From Rhodococcus sp. OK302 (GTDB lineage: Bacteria > Actinomycetota > Actinomycetes > Mycobacteriales > Mycobacteriaceae): DNA of 64,000 nt. Under the pieces are notes generated by a model. The model did not search any database and was not told where the DNA came from. It saw nothing but the letters and a program-made list of their open reading frames with translations. The position numbers and the translations under genes were made by a program. This document shows, in pieces, positions 29,122 to 38,230 of the stretch. The DNA lies in assembly GCF_002245895.1 (NCBI RefSeq), contig NZ_NPJZ01000001.1, positions 4,829,501 to 4,893,500 on the forward strand, written 5' to 3'. The stretch's first letter is position 1, and each line of letters begins with the position of its first letter.

Positions 29122-30231
29122 TCACGTGGTGCGCCAGATGTTCCAGTCGCGCGCGGTCCGTTCCGCTAGTCCACGCAGGTTCGCCCTGGCATCTGTCATG
29201 GCCTTCTCGATCGATCCGGCGAACGCCGCCACCGATTCGGCGCGAACTATCCCGAACGACGTGTAGTCGGCTTCCGTCAGTTCGGCCTGGCCGGCTAGCA
29301 CCAGCGTCGGGACGCCGTACAACGCACCTGCAGCGGCCACGGAGGTCACCAGCTTTCCGTGCAGCGACTGGTGGTCGAATTTGCCTTCACCGGTGACAAC
29401 GAGGTCGGCGGACTTCAGGAGTTCCGCTTGACCCGTACGTTCCGCGACGACGTCGGCACCGGATCGTCGCACCGCGCCCAGGGCGAACAGAGCGGCACCG
29501 ATTCCGCCCGCTGCACCCGCGCCCGGCATGGTCGAGACTTTCGTTCCGCCGGCTTTCTCCAGCTCAGACAACCATTTCGTGTTCCGCTGTTCGAGTATCC
29601 CGACGGCACTGCTGTCAGCGCCTTTCTGTGGCCCGAACACGGCCGCAGCACCGCGGGGCCCGAGCAGCACGTGCTCCACGTCGGTGGCGGCCACCAGCTC
29701 GACGTCGCGAAGTGCGTCGCGCGCACTCACCAATCCACCCAATGCGTCGACGAGGCCACGACCACCGTCGGTGCAACAACTCCCACCGAGGCCGACGACG
29801 ATGGTGGTTGCGCCCGCTTCGAGTGCTGCGGCAATGAGTTCACCGACTCCGCGACTGTGCGCGAGAAGCGAACTCTCCCGCGTCGGCGGTCCGTCGAGCA
29901 GAGCCAGTCCGCACGCCTGCGCCGATTCGATGTACGCGGCCTCAGCATCTCCGATGTACGCGGCATCAGCATCTCCGATGTGCGCATCCTCAGGGTCCAG
30001 GAGCCACCGTGCGTCGACGCTACGTGTGAGCGGGCCGGAGACTCGTGCGTTTCGGACCTCCCCACCGGTTGAAGAGAGCACATCGACAAACCCGGGTCCA
30101 CCATCCGACTGCGGCGCCCCGATTACCTCGTCATCCGGTCGCGCCCGTCGCCAACCATCGACAATGACCTGCGTGGCCTGAACTGCAGTCAGGGTGTCAC
30201 CGAAAGAGTCAGGAGCAACGATTACCCGCAT
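29122..30231 (-). CDS. Glycerate kinase (GarK/GlxK family) with tandem repeat
   Basis: A 369-aa kinase converting glycerate to a phosphoglycerate. It has the N-terminal IVAPDSFGDTLTA motif, the glycine-rich GLGGSCCTDGGRG loop, and GEGKFDHQS near the C-terminus. Around residues 83-98 an 8-aa unit (HIGDADAA / YIGDAEAA) is repeated; the coding DNA holds imperfect 24-bp repeats at about 29928-29995, giving a slippage-prone insertion in a surface loop. The ATG at 30231 has TACAAT 6 nt upstream, a near-consensus leaderless promoter. This is the Rv2205c position. Confidence 0.9.
   Translation of the reverse strand: MRVIVAPDSFGDTLTAVQATQVIVDGWRRARPDDEVIGAPQSDGGPGFVDVLSSTGGEVRNARVSGPLTRSVDARWLLDPEDAHIGDADAAYIGDAEAAYIESAQACGLALLDGPPTRESSLLAHSRGVGELIAAALEAGATTIVVGLGGSCCTDGGRGLVDALGGLVSARDALRDVELVAATDVEHVLLGPRGAAAVFGPQKGADSSAVGILEQRNTKWLSELEKAGGTKVSTMPGAGAAGGIGAALFALGAVRRSGADVVAERTGQAELLKSADLVVTGEGKFDHQSLHGKLVTSVAAAGALYGVPTLVLAGQAELTEADYTSFGIVRAESVAAFAGSIEKAMTDARANLRGLAERTARDWNIWRTT
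29928..29995. repeat. Imperfect 24-bp tandem repeats inside the glycerate kinase gene
   Basis: The unit CATCTCCGATGTACGCGGC with small variations occurs about three times. It encodes repeated I-G-D-A-[DE]-A-A-Y, is in frame, and does not disrupt the kinase. Confidence 0.8.
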
Positions 30232-30237
30232 ATCCGG

Positions 30238-30243
30238 ATTGTA
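30238..30243 (-). promoter_or_regulatory. -10 box of the glycerate kinase gene
   Basis: TACAAT 6 nt before the ATG at 30231; the best match to the sigma-A consensus among the leaderless starts here. Confidence 0.65.
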
Positions 30244-30320
30244 GGAGCCCAGAATGTCATCGATGTTTCACGATCTGCGGAAATACCGAGGTCGGTTTCC
30301 CAGAGCAGGCAGTTATCCAA

Positions 30321-30326
30321 TAGCCT
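30321..30326 (+). promoter_or_regulatory. -10 box of the DUF3043 gene
   Basis: TAGCCT 6 nt before the GTG at 30333. A GGAGG lies between it and the GTG but is too close to act as a ribosome site for that start. Confidence 0.5.
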
Positions 30327-30332
30327 GGAGGT

Positions 30333-30989
30333 GTGAAATTGCTACGCCGCGGTGACTCAGACAACTCCGACAAACATGACGTCGAGGTCACTGGGGCATC
30401 CTCCGCCTCCGAAGAGACACCCATCGAGCAGGTGGGCAAGGGTCGCCCCACACCCAAGCGTCGCGACGCCGAAGCCAAGAAGCGTGGACCTGTCGCGCCC
30501 GCACCTCTGACGGCCAAGGAAGCCCGCGCACGCCGAAAAGCGACGCGCGGATCCAAGGCAGATCGCAAAATCGAAGCTGCCGAGCGTCGTGCGTCCTCAG
30601 CGGACCGCCGCGCCCGCATGCTCGCCGGCGAGGACAAGTACCTTCTCCCCCGCGACAAGGGACCCGTTCGCGCCTACGTCCGCGATTTCATCGATGCCCG
30701 CCGTAACCTGCTCGGCCTCTTCATGCCGATGGCGTTGATACTGATCATGGTCACATTCGCCCTCCCCGGGCTCAGTGCCGTCGTCACACTCGCGATGTTC
30801 GTCATGATGCTGTTCATGGTCGGTGAAGGTGTCTGGCTCGGACGCATGATCAACAATCGCGTCGCAGAGCGCTTCCCCGACAGCACCGACGGCGGATTCA
30901 AGCTCGGTTGGTACGCGTTTGTCCGCGCAACTCAGATTCGTAAGCTTCGCGCCCCGAAGCCCCGTGTGGGACCCGGCGACGCAATCTGA
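30333..30989 (+). CDS. DUF3043 membrane protein (Rv2206 type)
   Basis: A 218-aa protein of unknown function. The N-terminal half is highly charged (KGRPTPKRRDAEAKKRGP, then an Ala/Arg/Lys-rich helix to about residue 105). Two membrane helices follow at about 125-143 and 147-165, with a conserved C-terminal tail including GRMINNRVAERFPD. This layout is characteristic of DUF3043, found across Mycobacteriales beside cobU or glycerate kinase. It is followed within 2 bases by cobU. The start is a GTG. Confidence 0.88.
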   Translation: MKLLRRGDSDNSDKHDVEVTGASSASEETPIEQVGKGRPTPKRRDAEAKKRGPVAPAPLTAKEARARRKATRGSKADRKIEAAERRASSADRRARMLAGEDKYLLPRDKGPVRAYVRDFIDARRNLLGLFMPMALILIMVTFALPGLSAVVTLAMFVMMLFMVGEGVWLGRMINNRVAERFPDSTDGGFKLGWYAFVRATQIRKLRAPKPRVGPGDAI

Positions 30990-30991
30990 GC

Positions 30992-31561
30992 GTGTCGAAC
31001 CCTCACAGAACACTCGTCCTCGGCGGCGCGCGGTCAGGTAAATCCGCGCACGCCGAGGCTTTGTTTTCTCCCGGCGCGCCGGTTCGCTACGTCGCCACAG
31101 CTCGGCGCGACAGCACGGACGTCGACTGGGAAAGCCGTATCGATCAGCACCGAGTCCGTCGGCCGTCACATTGGTCGACGGTCGAGACCGATGCGTCCGG
31201 AGACCTCGCGATTCAACTCGAACGCGAAAATTCCGCAGCGACGCTCGTTGACGATCTCGGTACCTGGCTCACCGGCGAGTTCGATCGACACAACGCCTGG
31301 GAATCGCCGCGAGGCACCATCACCCCAGCCGTGGATGCACTGATCAACAGCGTCCAGAACTACTGCGGATCCCTGGTCCTGGTCAGCCCGGAAGTCGGCC
31401 TGGCCGTCATTCCGGAAACCCGCTCCGGACGGTTGTTCCGCGACGAGATCGGCACACTCAATGCGCGCCTCGCAGCAATCTGCGATCGCGTCGTACTGGT
31501 TGTCGCCGGCCTACCGCTTGTCTTGAAAGATACTGCTGCACAACCGGAAGGCACGAAGTGA
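30992..31561 (+). CDS. cobU: Adenosylcobinamide kinase / adenosylcobinamide-phosphate guanylyltransferase
   Basis: A 189-aa bifunctional enzyme that phosphorylates adenosylcobinamide and then attaches GMP, in late cobalamin assembly and corrinoid salvage. The P-loop GGARSGKS is at residues 11-18, the guanylylated His is in [13 protein letters not shown], and the [11 protein letters not shown] strand is conserved. The GTG at 30992 follows the DUF3043 stop by 2 nt. Its stop overlaps the cobT start (GTGA), showing a coupled cobU-cobT-cobS operon. Confidence 0.93.
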   Translation: MSNPHRTLVLGGARSGKSAHAEALFSPGAPVRYVATARRDSTDVDWESRIDQHRVRRPSHWSTVETDASGDLAIQLERENSAATLVDDLGTWLTGEFDRHNAWESPRGTITPAVDALINSVQNYCGSLVLVSPEVGLAVIPETRSGRLFRDEIGTLNARLAAICDRVVLVVAGLPLVLKDTAAQPEGTK

Positions 31562-32742
31562 GCACCGAAGCCAACCCCGCTGAAAACACCGAGCCCGACG
31601 CGGCCGGAAACACCGAGCCCGACGCGGCCGGAAACACCGAGCCCGACGCGGCCGGAAACACCGAGGCCGACGCGGCCGTGTTCGAACCGGTGACTCCTCC
31701 GGATCGCGACGTACGCGCGCAGGCCGACGCTCGCCAACTCGACCTCACCAAGCCGGCCGGTTCACTCGGACGCTTGGAAACCTTGGCCGGCTGGGCGGCT
31801 GCCTGCCAGGGCGTCTGTCCCCCACATGCTTTCGCTCGCCCGCGCGTCGTTGTCTTTGCCGGTGACCACGGGATCGCCCGAAACGGTGTGTCCGCCTACC
31901 CGCCTGAGGTGACCGCACAGATGGTCGCGAACTTCCTCGGCGGCGGCGCGGCCGTCAACGTCCTCGCCGAGGTCGCGGGAGCCACCGTTCGCGTCGTCGA
32001 CATCGCCGTGGAAGTTGATACCGACCCGGCTGTCTCGAACCACAAGGTGCGCCGCTCTTCCGGTTCCATCGACCGCGAAGACGCTCTGACGCACGAGGAA
32101 ACTTTGCAGGCCATCGCTGCCGGCCGCGCTATCGCCGATGAGGAAATCGACGGCGGCGCTGATCTTCTCATCGCCGGCGACATGGGCATCGGCAACACGA
32201 CGCCGGCTACCGTCCTGATCGCAGCATTGACGGACAGCGAACCCGTCGCAGTCGTCGGACGCGGCACGGGTATCGATGATGCCGCGTGGATCCGTAAGAC
32301 GGCGGCGATCCGTGACGCACTCCGCCGCGCCCGCCCTCATGTTCGCGATACCGTCGCACTGCTTCGTACCGCGTCCGGCGCAGACCTCGCAGCGATGGCG
32401 GGCTTCCTGGCTCAGGCCGCTTCTCGGCGCACTCCGGTCATCCTCGACGGTGTTGTTGTCACCGCGGCCGCAATGGTGGCCGACGAGTTGGCATTCGGCG
32501 CTCGTGAGTGGTGGGTTGCCGGGCATCGTTCCACCGAACCTGCGCATACGATCGCTCTGACCCGCATGGGGATGACGCCGATCGTCGAATTCGACATGCG
32601 CCTCGGCGAAGGCTCGGGCGCAGTGACGGCGCTTCCGATCCTCCAGGGCGCAGTGGCAATTCTCGCGAAGATGGCAACGTTCAGCGAAGCCGGCGTCAGC
32701 ACCGAAGGTAGCAAGCCTGCCGAGACAGACACGGCGGACTGA
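31558..32742 (+). CDS. cobT: Nicotinate-nucleotide-dimethylbenzimidazole phosphoribosyltransferase with repeat N-terminus
   Basis: A 394-aa enzyme that makes alpha-ribazole 5'-phosphate, the lower-ligand precursor of cobalamin. Conserved blocks are [44 protein letters not shown] and the catalytic-Glu end block [12 protein letters not shown]. The N-terminal 45 residues are not part of the fold: they are an acidic repeat, GNTEPDAA in about four copies, coded by a 24-bp tandem array. The GTG at 31558 overlaps the cobU stop, so the repeat is translated. The core begins near [13 protein letters not shown]. Confidence 0.93.
   Translation: MSTEANPAENTEPDAAGNTEPDAAGNTEPDAAGNTEADAAVFEPVTPPDRDVRAQADARQLDLTKPAGSLGRLETLAGWAAACQGVCPPHAFARPRVVVFAGDHGIARNGVSAYPPEVTAQMVANFLGGGAAVNVLAEVAGATVRVVDIAVEVDTDPAVSNHKVRRSSGSIDREDALTHEETLQAIAAGRAIADEEIDGGADLLIAGDMGIGNTTPATVLIAALTDSEPVAVVGRGTGIDDAAWIRKTAAIRDALRRARPHVRDTVALLRTASGADLAAMAGFLAQAASRRTPVILDGVVVTAAAMVADELAFGAREWWVAGHRSTEPAHTIALTRMGMTPIVEFDMRLGEGSGAVTALPILQGAVAILAKMATFSEAGVSTEGSKPAETDTAD
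31584..31679. repeat. Four 24-bp tandem repeats at the 5' end of cobT
   Basis: Units beginning AAACACCGAGCCCGACGCGG recur every 24 bp; three are almost identical and the fourth has CCC changed to GCC. The period is a multiple of three, so copy-number change keeps the frame. Confidence 0.93.
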
Positions 32743-32744
32743 CC

Positions 32745-33512
32745 GTGGCCGGCGCGCTTTCCGGTGTGCCGCTGGCATTTTCGTGGCTGACAGTACTTCC
32801 GGTACGTGGTCCGTCGGATATCGACCGCGCTGCCGGCCGACGCGCCATTGCAGCGGCGCCGCTCACGGGCATGGCGCTCGGCGTACTTGCCGTCGCCGTT
32901 CTGTGGGGCACGACGAGTATCGGCCTCAACCCGTATCTCGCCGGCTTGCTGACAGTGGGCGCACTGGCACTGGGAACCCGCGGCATGCACGTCGACGGCC
33001 TCTGCGACACCGTCGACGGACTCGGTTGCTACGGTCCGCCTGAGCGCGCACGTGAGGTCATGCACAGCGGCGGCGCCGGACCCTTCGGAGTTGCGGCGTT
33101 GTTCATAGTGCTCGGCCTACAAGCACTTTCGTTCGGAACCTTTGCCGCCGCCGACTCCCCTACCCACTGGGCGGCGGTGGCCGTTGCCGTCGCGGCGGGA
33201 CGTGTGGCCGTCGTCTTTGCTTGTCGCCGAGGGATTCCCGCATCGAGTTCCACCGGATTCGGTGCGCTGGTTGCCGATTCACAGCCGCTGTGGGTTGGCA
33301 TCGTCTGGTCGGCCCCGCTGATTGCGGCGTCGGCATTCGCAGCGGATCGCTGGTGGCTCGGGCCGATAGTCACGACGCTGACACTGCTGATCAGCATTGT
33401 CTGCGTGCGTCATTGCGTCCGCAGATTCGGTGGGCTCAACGGCGACGTACTCGGCTTTGCCCTGGAACTGAGCGTGACGATCACTGCCGTCGGCCTGACA
33501 CTCGGCATCTGA
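32745..33512 (+). CDS. cobS: Adenosylcobinamide-GDP ribazoletransferase (cobalamin synthase)
   Basis: A 255-aa integral membrane enzyme that joins adenosylcobinamide-GDP to alpha-ribazole, giving adenosylcobalamin (phosphate). It has the N-terminal FSWLTVLPV pattern, the conserved metal-binding HVDGLCDTVDGLG, a second RAREVMHSGGAGPFGV block and RFGGLNGDVLGFALE near the C-terminus, with about six membrane helices between. The GTG at 32745 follows the cobT stop by 2 nt. A hairpin after the stop ends the cob operon. Confidence 0.94.
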   Translation: MAGALSGVPLAFSWLTVLPVRGPSDIDRAAGRRAIAAAPLTGMALGVLAVAVLWGTTSIGLNPYLAGLLTVGALALGTRGMHVDGLCDTVDGLGCYGPPERAREVMHSGGAGPFGVAALFIVLGLQALSFGTFAAADSPTHWAAVAVAVAAGRVAVVFACRRGIPASSSTGFGALVADSQPLWVGIVWSAPLIAASAFAADRWWLGPIVTTLTLLISIVCVRHCVRRFGGLNGDVLGFALELSVTITAVGLTLGI

Positions 33513-33517
33513 GCAAA

Positions 33518-33545
33518 GAAGGCCCCGCCAGACGGCGAGGCCTTC
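33518..33545. terminator. Bidirectional terminator between cobS and ilvE
   Basis: Twelve-base arms (33518-33529 and 33534-33545) with one mismatch and a 4-nt loop lie between convergent genes. Confidence 0.78.
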
Positions 33546-33560
33546 TCCGGTCGAAGAGTT

Positions 33561-34664
33561 TCAGTGAAGCTTGGTCATCCATCCATGGGTATCTGCGAAG
33601 GTTCCACGCTGAATTCCCGTGAGGGTGTCGCGCAGCGCCATGGTGACCTCACCGGGTTCGCCGTCGGCGATGGTGAATTCACCTTCGGCTGACTTGACCC
33701 GGCCGACCGGCGTGATGACTGCCGCAGTGCCGCAAGCGAATACCTCGGTGATCTCACCGCTCTTGCACTTGGTGCGCCACTCGTCGGTGCTGATCTTGCG
33801 CTCTTCGACCGCGAAGCCGGAATCGGCAGCAAGTGTCAGCAGTGAGTTGCGGGTGATGCCGGGCAACAACGAACCCGACAACGACGGCGTGACGAGGCGG
33901 GCGTCGGGGCCGGAACCGAAAACGAAGAACAGGTTCATGCCACCCATCTCCTCGACATAGGTGCGCTCGATGGCGTCGAGCCACACCACCTGGTCGCAAC
34001 CTTCGTCGGCGGCCTGAGCCTGAGCAAGAAGTGAAGCCGCGTAGTTGCCGGCAAACTTCGCAGCGCCCGTTCCACCCGGTGCAGCGCGCACATACTCGGT
34101 GGACAACCACACGCTGACCGGCTTGACGCCACGCGGGAAATACGCACCGGCGGGCGAAGCGATCAGAAGGTAGCGGTACTCGTCGGCGGGACGAACCCCC
34201 AGCCCGGCCTCGGTGGAGAACATGAACGGACGCAAGTACAGAGCATCTTCTCCGCCGGCAGCCGGAACCCAGTCGAGGTCGACGTCGACCAACTCGGTGA
34301 TGGAGTCCACGAACATCTGCGTCGGCAACTCAGGCATCGCCAGTCGACGAGCCGAAGCCGCGAAACGCTCGGCGTTGGCTTCGACGCGGAACGAGCTGAT
34401 CTCGCCGCTCGGCTGGCGGTACGCCTTGAGTCCTTCGAAAATGGCCTGGCCGTAGTGCAAAACCATCGCAGCGGGATCAAGGGTGATGCTTCCGTACGGC
34501 AACACCTGAGCGTTGTGCCATCCCTTTCCGGCCACATAGTCGATCGAGACCATGTGATCGGTGAAGTGCCGCCCGAAGCCGGGCGCCGCCAAAATGTCGC
34601 GGCGCTCGGCGTCGGACTTCGGGGACGAGCTCTGGACACGAACGAAATCGGCGGCACCTGTCAT
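33561..34664 (-). CDS. ilvE: Branched-chain amino acid aminotransferase
   Basis: A 367-aa fold-IV PLP enzyme that makes or degrades Leu, Ile and Val from their 2-oxo acids. Family markers are [14 protein letters not shown], the putative PLP lysine in [26 protein letters not shown], and the C-terminal [15 protein letters not shown]. The ATG at 34664 has TAGGAT 7 nt upstream. A frame extending 26 codons further overlaps the gcvT 3' end and is not used. It lies 32 nt after gcvT but has its own promoter. Confidence 0.95.
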   Translation of the reverse strand: MTGAADFVRVQSSSPKSDAERRDILAAPGFGRHFTDHMVSIDYVAGKGWHNAQVLPYGSITLDPAAMVLHYGQAIFEGLKAYRQPSGEISSFRVEANAERFAASARRLAMPELPTQMFVDSITELVDVDLDWVPAAGGEDALYLRPFMFSTEAGLGVRPADEYRYLLIASPAGAYFPRGVKPVSVWLSTEYVRAAPGGTGAAKFAGNYAASLLAQAQAADEGCDQVVWLDAIERTYVEEMGGMNLFFVFGSGPDARLVTPSLSGSLLPGITRNSLLTLAADSGFAVEERKISTDEWRTKCKSGEITEVFACGTAAVITPVGRVKSAEGEFTIADGEPGEVTMALRDTLTGIQRGTFADTHGWMTKLH

Positions 34665-34671
34665 GGCCGCA

Positions 34672-34677
34672 ATCCTA
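34672..34677 (-). promoter_or_regulatory. -10 box of ilvE
   Basis: TAGGAT 7 nt before the ATG at 34664, in the short gap after gcvT. Confidence 0.55.
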
Positions 34678-34696
34678 TCGAACGCACCCAGTGCGG

Positions 34697-35797
34697 TTAC
34701 TTGGTGCTGGTCTCGACGAACGGAGGCGACACGACAACACAACGCAGAGCGCGCCCGCGGACGTCGACTGCGAGCTCGTCACCCGCAGCAATGCCGACGC
34801 CGGAATCGAGGAGCGCCAACGCAATTCCGACCTTCAGCGTCGGCGAGAACGTGCCCGACGTGGTCTCGCCGACGGCCTCGCCGTCACGCAGAACGCTCAG
34901 TCCCGCGCGCAGTACACCACGATCAAGTGCCTTGAGTCCCCACAATTTGCGAGCCGGACCGGCAGCCTTCTCGTCGGTCAACGATTCCTTGCCCCAGAAA
35001 GTGGGCTTCTTCCAGCCGATAGCCCAACCAGTCCGCGCTTCGAGCGGCGAGATTTCGAGCGACAGCTCGTGTCCGTGGAGCGGGTAGCCCATCTCGGTGC
35101 GCAGCGTGTCGCGAGCACCCAGACCCGCAGCCTGACCGCCCTGCGCTTGAACTACCTCGAGCAGCGCACGAAAGAGCGGTTCACTGTCAGCCCAACGCGG
35201 CAGAAGTTCGTATCCGACCTCACCGGTGTACCCACTGCGGCACACGCGAACGGGGACACCGTTCCACTCCGCATCCTCGAATGCCATGTACTCGATCTCG
35301 GTGGGCAAGCCGAGTACGGTGAGGACGTCGGCCGACTTGGGCCCCTGTACCGCCATGACACCGTATTCACGGTGCTGATCCTCGACAGTTATCCCCTCCG
35401 GCGCAACGGCAACCAAAGCAGCGACGACGTCGGCTGTGTTTGCCGCATTCGGCACGAGGAAGATCTCATCGTCGCTGACGTAATAGACGATCAGGTCATC
35501 GATGACACCACCGGACTCGTTGCAGCACAACGTGTATTGAGCCTTGCCCGGACCGATCTTGCCCAAATCGTTGGTCAGCGCCGAGTTCACGAACTCCGCA
35601 GCGCCAACTCCCCGCACGACGGCCTTGCCGAGGTGACTGACATCGAAGAGTCCGACATTCTCACGGACAGAAGTGTGTTCGGCAACGACGCCGGCGTACG
35701 ACACCGGCATCTGCCAACCGCCGAATGATGCGAATGTCGCACCCAGTTCGACATGTACGGCGTGGATCGGGCCCTGCAACAGGAGTTCGTCGGTCAT
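34697..35797 (-). CDS. gcvT: Aminomethyltransferase, glycine cleavage system T protein
   Basis: A 366-aa folate enzyme that releases ammonia from the aminomethyl group on H protein and forms 5,10-methylene-tetrahydrofolate. Family features are [20 protein letters not shown] at the N-terminus, [24 protein letters not shown] and [19 protein letters not shown]. Other gcv genes are not adjacent. The ATG at 35797 has TAGATT 7 nt upstream, so the mRNA is probably leaderless; upstream in-frame codons reach into the pepA promoter region and are rejected. GcvH needs lipoate, which lipB and lipA about 6 kb away provide. Confidence 0.95.
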   Translation of the reverse strand: MTDELLLQGPIHAVHVELGATFASFGGWQMPVSYAGVVAEHTSVRENVGLFDVSHLGKAVVRGVGAAEFVNSALTNDLGKIGPGKAQYTLCCNESGGVIDDLIVYYVSDDEIFLVPNAANTADVVAALVAVAPEGITVEDQHREYGVMAVQGPKSADVLTVLGLPTEIEYMAFEDAEWNGVPVRVCRSGYTGEVGYELLPRWADSEPLFRALLEVVQAQGGQAAGLGARDTLRTEMGYPLHGHELSLEISPLEARTGWAIGWKKPTFWGKESLTDEKAAGPARKLWGLKALDRGVLRAGLSVLRDGEAVGETTSGTFSPTLKVGIALALLDSGVGIAAGDELAVDVRGRALRCVVVSPPFVETSTK

Positions 35798-35804
35798 AGT
35801 CCAC

Positions 35805-35810
35805 AATCTA
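35805..35810 (-). promoter_or_regulatory. -10 box of gcvT
   Basis: TAGATT 7 nt before the ATG at 35797, leaderless geometry. Confidence 0.55.
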
Positions 35811-35942
35811 TCGGACTTCGAGGCCCGAAACATGCTCGCAACCGAGGCAGAGAACAGGCCGGCAAACGTCGCTGGGCCTAACATCAACTAAGGCATCCGC
35901 TCGTACCGGACGCATCGAACACTCACCCCTGCAGGAGATATC

Positions 35943-37460
35943 TTGAGTACTCGCACAGCCCGATCCCTGGGCCCCGACCTGGTTCTCGCCGCAAAACTCG
36001 GCAAGCGCGCCGACGTATTGGTGGTCGGTCTCACATCGGGTCCCGACGGTCCCGAACTCGCACTCAGCGAAGGCATCGTCGACGAGGACGTTCTCGCCGA
36101 GGTACTCGACAGCCTCATTGCTGTCGGTGCCACCGGTAAGTCCGAGCAGCTCACGCGCATCCCCGCACCGAGCGACCTGCCCGTCGTCAGCGTCCTCGCC
36201 GTCGGCCTGGGTTCGGCAGACAAGCTCAGTAGTGAGCAGATCCGCAAGTCGGCCGGCGCCGCAGCGCGTTCACTGTCCGGCATCGACACCGCAGCCACAA
36301 CGCTGTCGGTTCTCGATCTCGGCGCTGCAGTCGAAGGGTTTGCCCTCGGCGCGTACACCTTCACCGAGTTCAAATCCTCGAAGACCGCTCCCGGACCCGA
36401 CGCTCAGCCCCTCGCCCGCGTCGAACTTCTTGTGCCGGCTCCGCGCGCCAAGGAAACCAAAGCAACGCTGGCACGTTCGGCTGCCATCGCCGAAGCAGTC
36501 GCCACCGCACGTGAATTCGTCAACACTCCCCCCAGCCACCTGTACCCCGCCGAGTTCGCGGACCGCGCCAAGGCCCTCGGCATCGAAGCCGGCCTGACGG
36601 TTCAGATTCTCGACGAGAAAGCACTGGCCAAGGGCGGCTACGGCGGAATCCTCGGCGTCGGCAAGGGCTCGTCGCGTCAGCCGCGCCTGGTCCGGATGGA
36701 ATACGCGTCCAAGAAGCGCGGGGCACGCAAGGTCGCACTGGTCGGCAAGGGCATCACCTTCGACACCGGCGGAATCTCCATCAAGCCGGCCGCGGGCATG
36801 GAGAACATGACCTCCGACATGGGCGGCGCTGCAGCCGTCATCGCGACCGTCGTGCTCGCCGCCAAGCTCGGCCTGCCCGTCAACGTCGTGGCCTACATTC
36901 CGATGGCCGAGAACATGCCGTCCTCCACCGCGCAGCGCCCGGGCGACGTTCTCACCCAGTACGGCGGAATCACCATCGAGGTCATCAACACCGATGCCGA
37001 GGGTCGTTTGGTCCTCGCCGACGCCATGGTTCGCGCCGGCGAAGACAACCCCGACTACATGATCGACACCGCAACCCTGACCGGTGCGCAGATGGTTGCC
37101 CTGGGCAACCGCACACCAGGCGTCATGGGCACGGACGAGTTCCGCGATCGCGTCGCCACCATCTCGCAGAGCGTCGGCGAAAACGGGTGGGCGATGCCGC
37201 TGCCCGAGGAACTGCGCGCCGATCTCGATTCCAAGGTTGCCGACATGGCCAACGTCACCCCGCACCGTTGGGGAGGCATGCTCGCGGCAGCGCACTACCT
37301 CAAGGAATTTGTCCCTGAGGGCGTGCAGTGGGCTCACATCGACGTCGCCGGCCCGGCCTACAACACCTCAGGCCCCTGGGGTTACACCGGTAAGGGCGGC
37401 ACCGGAGTTCCGGTCCGCACCATGATCTCGGTGCTCGAGGACATTTCGGTCAACGGCTAA
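35943..37460 (+). CDS. pepA: Leucyl aminopeptidase (M17)
   Basis: A 505-aa two-zinc aminopeptidase of the M17 family (mycobacterial pepB, Rv2213), a cytosolic hexamer that removes N-terminal residues from peptides. The C-terminal catalytic domain has [23 protein letters not shown] with its metal-binding Lys and Asp, [15 protein letters not shown], and the signature NTDAEGRL. The start is a TTG at 35943 with AGGAG 6 nt upstream; no ATG or GTG fits the family N-terminus. The gene ends at a dispersed palindrome that serves as terminator. Confidence 0.94.
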   Translation: MSTRTARSLGPDLVLAAKLGKRADVLVVGLTSGPDGPELALSEGIVDEDVLAEVLDSLIAVGATGKSEQLTRIPAPSDLPVVSVLAVGLGSADKLSSEQIRKSAGAAARSLSGIDTAATTLSVLDLGAAVEGFALGAYTFTEFKSSKTAPGPDAQPLARVELLVPAPRAKETKATLARSAAIAEAVATAREFVNTPPSHLYPAEFADRAKALGIEAGLTVQILDEKALAKGGYGGILGVGKGSSRQPRLVRMEYASKKRGARKVALVGKGITFDTGGISIKPAAGMENMTSDMGGAAAVIATVVLAAKLGLPVNVVAYIPMAENMPSSTAQRPGDVLTQYGGITIEVINTDAEGRLVLADAMVRAGEDNPDYMIDTATLTGAQMVALGNRTPGVMGTDEFRDRVATISQSVGENGWAMPLPEELRADLDSKVADMANVTPHRWGGMLAAAHYLKEFVPEGVQWAHIDVAGPAYNTSGPWGYTGKGGTGVPVRTMISVLEDISVNG

Positions 37461-37466
37461 TCCCTT

Positions 37467-37516
37467 GTGCTGTGCGCCTTTGTTGACCACCCGCGGTTAA
37501 CAAAGGCGCACAGCAC
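37467..37516. terminator. Terminator palindrome, copy 1 of a dispersed family
   Basis: Perfect 18-bp arms (37467-37484 and 37499-37516), extendable inward by four pairs, lie between convergent pepA and a small gene. The core GCTGTGCGCCTTT is shared with the palindrome at 42825-42868. Confidence 0.88.
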
Positions 37517-37518
37517 GT

Positions 37519-37869
37519 CTAGCTTCCGTCCCGTAGTTCGTGCTCCCGAGCGCGCTTGCGTTGGATTCGTTGACGCTCGTCGTAATCGCGCATCCGCTGC
37601 GGATACCTCGTCTTCCGGACGTCGTAGACGGGGATCTTCAAATCCTCACCGAGTTTGCGGGCACCACGTTCGCCGCCCACGCGTCGACGCGTCCATTCGC
37701 CGTACTTGTCGACGAGAACAACCGTCACTTCGGTCACCGCAGTTTCCGGTTCCACGAAGGCTTCGACTCCTTCATGCGAGTGTGCCCAGTTGGCCAGATG
37801 TTCTGCGTCACCCTGCGCAGCGAGTTGCCCCGCACTCGGTTGACGTTTGAATCGATCGAACAATCCCAC
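37519..37869 (-). CDS. Conserved actinobacterial hypothetical protein, 116 aa
   Basis: Function not known; similar small proteins in Mycobacteriales are sometimes labelled oxidoreductase without evidence. The N-terminus VGLFDRFKRQPSAGQ resembles a family opening, followed by a compact alpha/beta part (VTEVTVVLVDKYGEWTRRRVGG). The very basic C-terminal helix (DYDERQRIQRKRAREHELRDGS) could bind nucleic acid. There is no catalytic motif or membrane segment. The GTG at 37869 is clear: AGGAGG lies 7 nt upstream. It is convergent with pepA. Confidence 0.82.
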   Translation of the reverse strand: MGLFDRFKRQPSAGQLAAQGDAEHLANWAHSHEGVEAFVEPETAVTEVTVVLVDKYGEWTRRRVGGERGARKLGEDLKIPVYDVRKTRYPQRMRDYDERQRIQRKRAREHELRDGS

Positions 37870-38230
37870 GCGCGGACCTCCTCGGTACCGAGACCGCGGA
37901 GTGACCCCGGCCATATGTCAAGTTTGCCAGGACAGAGGAACCAGTCCGACGAACGACATACCGTTTGGTCCCATTCGAGCGTTACATTCAGCTTGTGCAC
38001 GCATACCTACTCGCCGGTAGCGACACACCGAAAACGGGCGGCATCCCCCTCAGCGGACGCGCCCGGCGTATCAATGGAAAGATGAACGACGGTGACGCCG
38101 CGCCTGCGCGTCGACATCGGCAAAATAGCGACAAGTAGCCGCATGGTGCGCGCAACTCGAGCACAATGCATTACGACCACAAGTCGACAAATTAAACAAC
38201 CCGAACACAACTGTCGAGGAGTCAAAAGAC
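37870..38230. other. Divergent promoter region before dlaT
   Basis: About 360 bases between the small hypothetical gene and dlaT. It must hold both promoters. It contains a possible 47-codon leaderless frame at 37995-38138 (listed separately) and a dlaT leader; no other structure was recognised. Confidence 0.5.
37995..38138 (+). CDS. Possible leaderless small protein upstream of dlaT
   Basis: A 47-codon frame beginning GTG-CAC ([10 protein letters not shown]) and ending in TAG. Its only support is TACATT (37983-37988) exactly 6 nt before the GTG, the geometry of verified-looking leaderless genes in this window. The product is Gly/Arg-rich and basic, with third-position GC of about 66%, lower than the neighbouring genes. 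It may instead be a dlaT leader with a chance frame. Confidence 0.3.
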   Translation: MHAYLLAGSDTPKTGGIPLSGRARRINGKMNDGDAAPARRHRQNSDK

